NCBI GenBank assembly: GCA_008373205.1
Contig: RQOS01000019.1
Span: 1 to 34,042 of the forward strand
Direction of reading: 5' to 3'
Origin: SAR202 cluster bacterium
GTDB lineage: Bacteria > Chloroflexota > Dehalococcoidia > Lucifugimonadales > Lucifugimonadaceae
DNA length: 34,042 bases
The position numbers and the translations under genes are program-made. Below the pieces are notes generated by a model, which saw only the letters and a program-made list of their open reading frames with translations, was not told the DNA's origin and made no database searches. Below are positions 25,977 to 33,004 of this stretch, one piece after another. Each line of letters starts with the position of its first letter. Position 1 is the first letter of the stretch.

Positions 25977-26897
25977 ATGGAAATTTATCTAGCCAGCCCC
26001 AGAGGTTTTTGTGCAGGTGTAGTGCTTGCTATTGACCTAGTTGAAATAGCTCTTGAAAAATATGGTGCTCCAGTATACGTAAAGCATCAAATTGTTCATA
26101 ATCCAGTTGTTGTTTCAGAAGTTGAATCTAAAGGTGCAATAACAGTAGAAAACGTATCAGATGTTCCAGATAATTCGGTTGTTGTATTTTCTGCCCATGG
26201 TTCACCACCTAGTGATTATAAACTTGCTGAAGAAAAGAACCTAAGAGTCATAGATGCTACATGTCCATTAGTAACTAAAGTTCATAATGAAGCAAAAAAA
26301 TACTCTAAAGAAGGAAAGAATATTATATTAGTAGGACATAAAGGTCACCAGGAAGTAATAGGTACTTCAGGTCAAGCTAATATGAAAATAATTGATGATA
26401 GAGACGAGTTTAATTTAGAAAATAATGATTCTGTTAAAGATGAGGATGTTATAGTTCTATCACAAACGACACTATCAGTCAGAGATACTGAAAACACAGT
26501 CAATAAAATAAAAGATGTATTCCCAAAAGCTAAAATCAGGAATGATATTTGCTATGCAACAACAAATAGACAAGAAGTGACAGTTAAGCTAGCTTCAGAA
26601 GTCGACCTAATATTAGTTGTTGGAGCTTCAAACTCATCTAATTGCAATAGATTAAGAGATGTGTCTATCCAATCAGGAACAAATGCTTACTTAATTAATT
26701 CATACGATGAAATAGAAAAAAAATGGTTAGAGGGAATTGAAAAAGTAGGAATTACTTCAGGAGCTTCTACACCAGATAAATTGGTCTATGAAATAGTAAA
26801 AAAACTAGAGCCCAAAAAAGTCATTAGATTCCATGATATAGACGAAGAAATAAAGTTTGAAATACCAAGAAAGGTAAAAAAACTTTTAGATGAATGA
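25977..26897 (+). CDS. ispH: 4-hydroxy-3-methylbut-2-enyl diphosphate reductase
   Basis: IspH performs the last step of the MEP isoprenoid pathway, reducing HMBPP to IPP and DMAPP with a [4Fe-4S] cluster. The three cluster cysteines are C12 (GFCAGV), C96 (DATCPLV) and C192 (NDICYATTNRQ). Substrate-binding H41, H74, H124 and E126 are present, as is SSNCNRL. At 306 residues it is full length. It overlaps the next gene by 4 nt (ATGA). Confidence 0.98.
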   Translation: MEIYLASPRGFCAGVVLAIDLVEIALEKYGAPVYVKHQIVHNPVVVSEVESKGAITVENVSDVPDNSVVVFSAHGSPPSDYKLAEEKNLRVIDATCPLVTKVHNEAKKYSKEGKNIILVGHKGHQEVIGTSGQANMKIIDDRDEFNLENNDSVKDEDVIVLSQTTLSVRDTENTVNKIKDVFPKAKIRNDICYATTNRQEVTVKLASEVDLILVVGASNSSNCNRLRDVSIQSGTNAYLINSYDEIEKKWLEGIEKVGITSGASTPDKLVYEIVKKLEPKKVIRFHDIDEEIKFEIPRKVKKLLDE

Positions 26898-27442
26898 GTA
26901 AAATATTTGTAATTATCATTATCAGTTCAATTTCTTCAATCGTCGCATGCAGTAATTCAAATGAGTTTGTTGAATCAAACTTTTGCTCAAATATAGAAAA
27001 AAATTATTCAGAGATTTCTGCATCACTAAAATCTAAAGAAATAAATTATAAATTGAATTTATTTTATGCTGATAAAAAAAGTGAGCATTTACAAGGATTG
27101 ATGTGCTTAAAAAATCTCCCCAATCCAATAGATGGCATGCTTTTTGAGTATAAAACAGAACAATCTTCTGCTTTTTGGATGTATGAAACACACTTCCCTA
27201 TCACAATAATATATTTTGATAAAAATAGAGATTCAATAGAGTATTTCGACATGAAACCTTGTGATAGAAGAAAACTAGAGACTGATTCAGACTACTCAAA
27301 CAGATGTTATGAAGAGTCAAAAATATACACACCTTCAAGAAAATATGTTTTTGCATTAGAGATTCCCAGTGAACATGAAAACATAAATGAAATTAAAACA
27401 TTTATAAAAGATCAAAAGCTTAAACTTGTTATAAATTATTGA
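26894..27442 (+). CDS. DUF192 family lipoprotein
   Basis: An N-terminal lipoprotein signal ends in the lipobox IVAC (C19). The mature part has the DUF192 pattern: QGLM (67-70), LP, GMLFEY (81-86), FWMYETHFPITIIYFD (94-109) and PC (123) with a second Cys at 138, then YVFALEI. DUF192 proteins are small envelope proteins of unknown function. The C123/C138 pair could form a disulfide. It is coupled to ispH by ATGA overlap; no functional link to isoprenoids is known. Confidence 0.9.
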   Translation: MSKIFVIIIISSISSIVACSNSNEFVESNFCSNIEKNYSEISASLKSKEINYKLNLFYADKKSEHLQGLMCLKNLPNPIDGMLFEYKTEQSSAFWMYETHFPITIIYFDKNRDSIEYFDMKPCDRRKLETDSDYSNRCYEESKIYTPSRKYVFALEIPSEHENINEIKTFIKDQKLKLVINY

Positions 27443-27473
27443 TAACATATCAATATCTTAGTGAGGATACAAA

Positions 27474-28148
27474 TTGAGCTTCTTAATTTTAGTTAGACAT
27501 GGAAAAAGTTTGTGGAACGAAGAAAACAGATTCACAGGCTGGACAGATATAGATTTATCAAATGCTGGAATAATTGAAGCAAAAGAAGCAGCTAAAAAGA
27601 TCAAGAAGAAAAATATCCAAATAAGTATGGCTTATAGTTCTATATTTTCTAGAGCTCACGACACATGCAAAATAATATTAGATGAACTAGGATTATCAAG
27701 TTTACAAATAATAAAAGATTGGCGCATTAACGAAAGACATTATGGAAATTTACAAGGATTAAATAAAAAAGAAACATCGGATATATATGGTAAAGAGCAA
27801 GTATTTGAATGGAGAAGAAACTATACTACGAAACCACCTTTATTAGAAGAAAGTAGATTCATAAATGATAAATCTTTACCAATATTTAAGGAAATTCCAA
27901 AAAATAAATTCCCAAGAGGAGAATCATTAAAAGATACTCTTGGCAGAGTAGAAGTATTCTGCAAAGAAATAATATACAACAGTCTAGAAAATGAAAAAAA
28001 TATACTTATTTCAGCTCATGGTAACAGCATAAGGGCAATGATAAAGTTATTCGAAAATATTGATGATGAAAGTATAGATAAATTAGAGGTTCCAACTGGA
28101 GAACCTATATTCTACAAATATCAATCTAAGAAGTTACTAAGAAATTAA
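27474..28148 (+). CDS. gpmA: 2,3-bisphosphoglycerate-dependent phosphoglycerate mutase
   Basis: GpmA interconverts 3- and 2-phosphoglycerate. The histidine-phosphatase motif LVRHGKSLWNEENRFTGWTD (6-25) has phosphorylated H9, E87 lies in INERHYG, and the second catalytic H182 is in SAHGNS. At 224 residues it is near the family's 227-250. The TTG start has GAGGA 7 nt upstream, and the product begins MSFLILVRHG, as expected. It follows the DUF192 gene by 31 nt. Confidence 0.95.
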   Translation: MSFLILVRHGKSLWNEENRFTGWTDIDLSNAGIIEAKEAAKKIKKKNIQISMAYSSIFSRAHDTCKIILDELGLSSLQIIKDWRINERHYGNLQGLNKKETSDIYGKEQVFEWRRNYTTKPPLLEESRFINDKSLPIFKEIPKNKFPRGESLKDTLGRVEVFCKEIIYNSLENEKNILISAHGNSIRAMIKLFENIDDESIDKLEVPTGEPIFYKYQSKKLLRN

Positions 28149-28150
28149 TT

Positions 28151-28192
28151 ACACGGATTCGTATACCTGTTTACAGGTAGCTGATACCGTGT
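28151..28192. promoter_or_regulatory. Structured 42-nt imperfect palindrome between gpmA and the MFS gene
   Basis: The outer arms ACACGG (28151-28156) and CCGTGT (28187-28192) are complementary, and so are the inner arms ACCTG/CAGGT around a TTTA loop. Two 8-nt strands form an internal loop with further partial pairing. The right outer arm also belongs to a perfect palindrome CGTGTACACG (28188-28197). G+C is 45%, well above the surroundings. No T-run follows on the plus strand, so it is not a standard terminator. It ends 14 nt before the MFS start codon. Confidence 0.5.
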
Positions 28193-28206
28193 ACACGTAA
28201 AGGGTT

Positions 28207-29433
28207 ATGATAAAAAGATTAAAAAAAACTTACCATGGATGGTGGATTAGTTTAGCCGGAGGATTAAATACAGCTATTTCTAGCATCCCTACTTTTAGTG
28301 GAGGAAGCATAATATTTAAGGCTATTGAAGATGAATTTGGTTGGTCTAGAGCAATAGTATCGGGAGTATCATCTTTTGGAAGATTTGGGGGAGCACTTTT
28401 AGGTCCAATTGAAGGGTTTATGACAGATAGATTTGGAGCTTGGAAGATGATTCTTATCGGCTTCATTATTGCTAGCTTAGGTTTATTTTGGTTAAGTTTT
28501 ATAAATACAATTGTTTTCTACTACTTATCATATTTAGTAGTTTCTATAGGTGTAAGCATAGGTGGCTTTGTTCCTTCTATGTCAGCAGTTAACGTCTGGA
28601 TGCCTCATAGAAGAGCTACGGCTATGAGTTTAGTTATAGGAGGAAGTTCATTTGGTGGATTTTTTATGCCTTTTATGGTCCTTTCTATAGAAAACTATGG
28701 ATGGAGAATTACAATGGTTTTTATAGCAATTATGTTTTTAATTACTGGACCTCTAATTGCTTTCATAATTAGAAAAAAACCAGATATAAATATAATTAAC
28801 AAACTTGCATCAAATCCTAAGGTGATACCCAATACTGACATTTCTGCAAAAAAAGCTATTAAAACTCAACCTTTTTGGATTTTAGCATTTTCACATTTAT
28901 TTGCGAATGTCTCTGTAGGAGCATTATCTGCACATATTTTTATGTATATGACAGATGATAACGGAGTAGGATTAGATATTATCACCGCGGGAACAATTTT
29001 ACCATTCATGGCCGTACTTCAGTTTTTTGGTCATATTTCAGGAGGAATAATTGGGGATTTATTTAATAAAAAAATTACATTACCTATATTCTTTGTAATT
29101 CAAGCTATTTCTTTAATAATACTAGCCTATGCAGATACCTATACTGATGTTATTTTTTGGTCTGTTCTTTGGGGAATTGGTTTTGGAATGAGAACATCAA
29201 CTTTTCACGCTTTTCGTGGTGATTTTTTTGGAGGTAAACATTATGGAACTATTTTAGGGTTTAATGCTTTACCCATGGGGATAGCTATGATGTTAGCACC
29301 TGTTGTAGTAGGATATTTGTATGATGTTTATGACTCATACTTTTACTCGTTAATTGTTATGTCTGGTCTATGCATAATCTCAAGTTTACTTATAATTGTT
29401 ATAAATAATCCTAAAAAATATGAAAAAAATTAA
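28207..29433 (+). CDS. MFS transporter, monocarboxylate/oxalate-formate (MCT/OFA)-like
   Basis: This 408-residue protein has about 12 membrane helices and a central cytoplasmic loop (about 190-220). The YHGWWISLAGG opening, FGWSRA after the first loop, and GPIEGFMTDRFGAWKM are typical of MCT/OFA-like MFS carriers for small carboxylates. The ATG has a close AAAGGG. The gene overlaps fhs by 14 nt, so the transporter and formate-tetrahydrofolate ligase are translated together; a formate or related carboxylate substrate is possible but only inferred. Confidence 0.88.
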   Translation: MIKRLKKTYHGWWISLAGGLNTAISSIPTFSGGSIIFKAIEDEFGWSRAIVSGVSSFGRFGGALLGPIEGFMTDRFGAWKMILIGFIIASLGLFWLSFINTIVFYYLSYLVVSIGVSIGGFVPSMSAVNVWMPHRRATAMSLVIGGSSFGGFFMPFMVLSIENYGWRITMVFIAIMFLITGPLIAFIIRKKPDINIINKLASNPKVIPNTDISAKKAIKTQPFWILAFSHLFANVSVGALSAHIFMYMTDDNGVGLDIITAGTILPFMAVLQFFGHISGGIIGDLFNKKITLPIFFVIQAISLIILAYADTYTDVIFWSVLWGIGFGMRTSTFHAFRGDFFGGKHYGTILGFNALPMGIAMMLAPVVVGYLYDVYDSYFYSLIVMSGLCIISSLLIIVINNPKKYEKN

Positions 29434-31057
29434 ACCTATAGAACAAATTTCAGAGGAGTTAGGTATAAGTCCCAATGATTTAGAACTTTATGGAAAATTT
29501 AAAGCTAAAATTCCTCTAGAAAATATTAAAAAAAATAATAATGATTCTAAATTAGTAGTTGTAACTGCAATAACCCCTACTCCACTTGGAGAAGGAAAAT
29601 CTACTACAGCTATTGGCTTAACTCAAGGTTTAGGTAAGTTGAATAAAAATGTAGCACTTACAATTAGACAGCCGTCTCTTGGACCAGTGTTTGGACATAA
29701 AGGAGGAGGAACAGGAGGAGGCAAAGCTACTGTTGAGCCAGCAGTAGATATAAATCTTCATTTCAATGGAGATTTTCATGCTATGGAATCAGCGCATAAT
29801 CTTCTTGCTGCAATGGTTGACAATAATGTTTACAGAAGTGCTATAAGCGATTTTTTACCTGAAAATGTTACTTGGAGAAGAGTAACTGATGCTGAAGATA
29901 GATCTCTAAGATCAATAGTTACAGGAATTGGAGGATCTTCCACATCTCCTCTAAGGACAACAGGGTTTGATATATCTTCTGCGTCAGAAATTATGGCTAT
30001 TTTAGCACTTACAGATTCATACGAAGATCTAAGAGAAAGACTAGGGAATATTGTTGTAGGTTGGAAAAGAGATAAAACACCAGTTTTAGCTAAAGAAATT
30101 AATGCTGTGGGTTCCATGATGGCATTATTAAAAGATGCAGTAAAACCTAATTTAGCTCAAACGGTAGAAGGTCAACCTGCAATTGTACATATGGGACCAT
30201 TTGGAAACATTGCTCATGGATGTTCTTCTATACTAGCAGATCATTTAGCTACTTCTTACGCAGATTTTGTGATCACTGAAGCAGGTTTTGGTGCTGACTT
30301 AGGATTCGAAAAATTCATGGATATTAAAGTTAGACAAGGTGGCCCTAAGCCTTTTTGTGCAGTGATAGTTACAACAATAAGAGGATTAAAGTGGCACGGG
30401 GGATTAGATATAAAAAACCTTTCAGAGAAAAATGAAAAAGCTATTATTGACGGATCAGAAAACTTAAAAAATGCAATTAATATTGTTTCAAAGTATGGAT
30501 TAAAATCTGTTGTTGCAATAAATATGTTCCCTGAGGACACTTCTGATGAAATAAATTTGGTAAAGAAAATTTGTGAAGAAAATAACTCTGTTGCTATAGC
30601 TGCAAATGGCTTTTCTGAAGGTGGAGAAGGAATGATAGAATTAGCATCTTATATATCTGAAATGGAAGATAATTCTCAAGAAATAAGTTTACTTTATGAT
30701 GATAAAGAATCTCCTATTAAGAAAGTTGAAAAATTAGCTAATGAAATCTATTCTGCAGAAAAAGTCTCATGGGCTCCTATGACTAGAACAACTTTACGAT
30801 TATTTGAAAAACAAGGGTGGGATTTCCCAATATGTATGGCAAAAACTCATCTTTCAGTATCTGCAGACTCAAAATTAAGAGGTGCTCCTACTGGTCATAC
30901 TTTACCAATTAAAGAAGTTAGGGTACTAGGAGGCGCCAAACAAATTGTAACTTTGGCAGGAGATATTATTACATTACCAGGATTACCTAGTTCACCAAAT
31001 GCATTTGATATAGATCTAGATGAAAATGGTGAAATAATAAATATCCTTTCAACTTAA
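29420..31057 (+). CDS. fhs: Formate-tetrahydrofolate ligase
   Basis: Fhs makes 10-formyl-tetrahydrofolate from formate, ATP and THF. The P-loop TPLGEGKST is at 54-62, followed by QPSLGPVFGHKGGGTGGG and INLHFNGDFHAMESAHNLL, which are diagnostic, and the C-terminal LPGLPSSPNAFDID. At 545 residues it is slightly shorter than the usual 555-560. The ATG overlaps the transporter gene by 14 nt. With FolD it gives a full formate-to-methylene-THF route. The stop overlaps the convergent DUF3500 stop by 4 nt. Confidence 0.97.
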   Translation: MKKIKPIEQISEELGISPNDLELYGKFKAKIPLENIKKNNNDSKLVVVTAITPTPLGEGKSTTAIGLTQGLGKLNKNVALTIRQPSLGPVFGHKGGGTGGGKATVEPAVDINLHFNGDFHAMESAHNLLAAMVDNNVYRSAISDFLPENVTWRRVTDAEDRSLRSIVTGIGGSSTSPLRTTGFDISSASEIMAILALTDSYEDLRERLGNIVVGWKRDKTPVLAKEINAVGSMMALLKDAVKPNLAQTVEGQPAIVHMGPFGNIAHGCSSILADHLATSYADFVITEAGFGADLGFEKFMDIKVRQGGPKPFCAVIVTTIRGLKWHGGLDIKNLSEKNEKAIIDGSENLKNAINIVSKYGLKSVVAINMFPEDTSDEINLVKKICEENNSVAIAANGFSEGGEGMIELASYISEMEDNSQEISLLYDDKESPIKKVEKLANEIYSAEKVSWAPMTRTTLRLFEKQGWDFPICMAKTHLSVSADSKLRGAPTGHTLPIKEVRVLGGAKQIVTLAGDIITLPGLPSSPNAFDIDLDENGEIINILST

Positions 31058-32040
31058 CTATGGCTCAGTTTGTAATGTTCGGCTAATATATCTTCACCAT
31101 AATCGCCATTAAAATCTCTTAAGACTGAATGAATATGATTAGCGTTATTTTGAGTATTGTCATACTCAATTAAAAAAGAATCGTGCTTGATAGTGTAATA
31201 GTGTCCTTCTCCTACATCAAGCGATCCTGCCCAAGAAAAGTAGGTGTTTTCAAATCCATTTGATTTTATTTTTTTCATATAAGAATCAGAAATATTTTTA
31301 TTATATCTATTTACATAAATTTCTATCAAATTAATTAATTTTTTTCTTTCTGAATCATTAAATTGATCAAACTTTATACCTTTATTAAAATCTTCTGGAG
31401 CAAATTTTCTAAAATTTTCTGTTAATATATCTGGGTGTGCAATCTCAGATAAAATTGCCAGAGATTTTTTGTCTGAAGAAAATTCAGATATCAGGTTTCT
31501 TGCAAGATCTTCTTCTTTAGCAAGCGCCCTAAAACCTTTGTTTGGGCCTTCTAAAACCTTAGCTGGATTTGACCCAAAAAATAACGGATGCATAGTAAAT
31601 GAATCATTAATAAAATTTACTGTAAGCCCTATGTGATGTCCTCCAAATCTATAACCCCATGGTTTATTTTTCATATTAGGTTTACCAAAAACAGCTAACC
31701 AGTATCTTTCTGTAGATCTAACCCAGTGACCAGCTCCACCATCATTCATGTTTGAATGTTTAGCCTCATAATCACCTAATATATTTTCAAGATTTATTAT
31801 AGATTTAGCAGTTTCATATCCTTCTTTAGAATATGATAATTCTAGTAGTTCATATACCAATTTTCTTTGAAAAGGTTTCATATCAAAAACAAGTAAACCA
31901 TTTTGGGGATGGGGTGTATAGTACCATACATATCTTTCTTGATCTTCAAAATCAAATAGTAATTTATCTTTCTGTTCTGAATCAAAACAGCTTAATATTT
32001 CATTAAGCTTTGTGGAAATTTCAGTAATTTTTGGTTTCAT
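31054..32040 (-). CDS. DUF3500 domain-containing protein
   Basis: DUF3500 proteins are about 300-400 residues, widespread in bacteria, and of unknown function. Characteristic segments are RYVWYYTPHPQNGL (36-49), GHWVRSTERYWLAVFG, PWGYRFGGHHIGL, and MHPLFFGSNPAKV. The paired His in GGHH and the conserved Trp/Tyr/Arg residues suggest an active site, perhaps with metal. No signal peptide is visible, although some relatives are exported. It is convergent with fhs and divergent from the epimerase gene. Confidence 0.9.
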   Translation of the reverse strand: MKPKITEISTKLNEILSCFDSEQKDKLLFDFEDQERYVWYYTPHPQNGLLVFDMKPFQRKLVYELLELSYSKEGYETAKSIINLENILGDYEAKHSNMNDGGAGHWVRSTERYWLAVFGKPNMKNKPWGYRFGGHHIGLTVNFINDSFTMHPLFFGSNPAKVLEGPNKGFRALAKEEDLARNLISEFSSDKKSLAILSEIAHPDILTENFRKFAPEDFNKGIKFDQFNDSERKKLINLIEIYVNRYNKNISDSYMKKIKSNGFENTYFSWAGSLDVGEGHYYTIKHDSFLIEYDNTQNNANHIHSVLRDFNGDYGEDILAEHYKLSHS

Positions 32041-32062
32041 TTTTATATTGGGTGTTATTTCT

Positions 32063-32130
32063 TTTCTATAATATTATTTTTTTAGTTAAAATAATTGATA
32101 GTATAACATCAAAAAATAATATTATAGAAA
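32063..32130. repeat. Perfect 20-bp inverted repeat in a divergent intergenic region
   Basis: The arms at 32063-32082 and 32111-32130 are exact reverse complements over 20 bp, with a 28-nt spacer. They start TTTCTATAATATT and end in a T6 run (left arm). Each arm holds a TATAAT hexamer, on the plus strand in the left arm and on the minus strand in the right arm, each pointing across the spacer at the gene on the far side. The region separates the starts of DUF3500 (minus) and the epimerase (plus). On the plus strand, TTGATA (32095-32100) and TAATAT (32117-32122) also form a plausible promoter. Confidence 0.8.
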
Positions 32131-32134
32131 GTCT

Positions 32135-33004
32135 ATGAAAATTTTGGTAACAGGCTCTAGTGGTTATTTAGGAGAAAATTTAATCGATTTTTTGTCGGAA
32201 AAAAAATTTAATATCTCAAGACTACATAGAAATAAAGAAACACATAAGGACAATTTTTATTGGGATCCTGAGAATAAAAATATAAATCATAAAGTCATTG
32301 AAAACTCTGACGTTATAATAAATCTAAATGGGAAAAGAATTATTAGACCTATAAAAAGAGAGGATTTTTCTGAAATAAGAAAAAGCAGAATTAATCCGAC
32401 AGAAACTTTAATTAGTGCTATAAATAAATCTAAAAACCCACCCAAATTACTTATTTCTGCTTCTGCTTGTGGTTTTTATGGTAATAGATCTAACGAGATT
32501 TTAGATGAGAATTCTCCAAAAGGAAGAGGAGCTTTACCCGATTTAGTTGAGGAATGGGAAACTATTCATAAATCAAAAAATTATAGAATAGTAAATCTTA
32601 GGTTAGGAACTGTTCTAGGAAAAAAATCTCCAATGATTAGTATGATGAAAAAATATAGCAGCATAATAGGAGTAAGCAGTTTTGGGAAAGGAGATAATTA
32701 TTTCCCTTGGATAGGACTAATAGATAGCTTAAGAGCAATAGAACACATTATTAAGAATGAAAAAATCAATGGTCCGGTAAATATTACTTCTTATAAACCA
32801 TATATCTTAAGAGATGTACTAGAAGATATAAATCTCAGACTGAAACCTATCCTAAAACTAAAAATTCCAGGAGAAGTAATTAAGATTCTTTTTGGAGGCT
32901 TAGGTGATGAGATAATGCTTAGTAACCAAAATATTAAGCCTAGAATATTACTCGAATCAAGTTTTAATTGGATAAACTCAACTCCTTTTTCAAGTATTAG
33001 CTAG
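32135..33004 (+). CDS. TIGR01777 family NAD-dependent epimerase/dehydratase-like protein
   Basis: This extended-SDR protein of 289 residues has TGSSGYLG at 6-13, and the family's features FYWDPENK, VIINLNGKRI, IRKSRINPTETLISAI, SASACGFYG, and EEWE, followed by LRLGTVLG and FPWIGLIDSLRAIEHI. TIGR01777 proteins (YfcH/SulA-like) have no firmly known substrate. The ATG begins 4 nt after the inverted repeat. The 3' end overlaps the convergent aconitase gene by 8 bp. Confidence 0.92.
   Translation: MKILVTGSSGYLGENLIDFLSEKKFNISRLHRNKETHKDNFYWDPENKNINHKVIENSDVIINLNGKRIIRPIKREDFSEIRKSRINPTETLISAINKSKNPPKLLISASACGFYGNRSNEILDENSPKGRGALPDLVEEWETIHKSKNYRIVNLRLGTVLGKKSPMISMMKKYSSIIGVSSFGKGDNYFPWIGLIDSLRAIEHIIKNEKINGPVNITSYKPYILRDVLEDINLRLKPILKLKIPGEVIKILFGGLGDEIMLSNQNIKPRILLESSFNWINSTPFSSIS

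Noticed and set aside
28151-28192. Intrinsic terminator of gpmA
   Set aside because: The stem is interrupted by an 8x8 internal loop and is not followed by a T-run on the plus strand.
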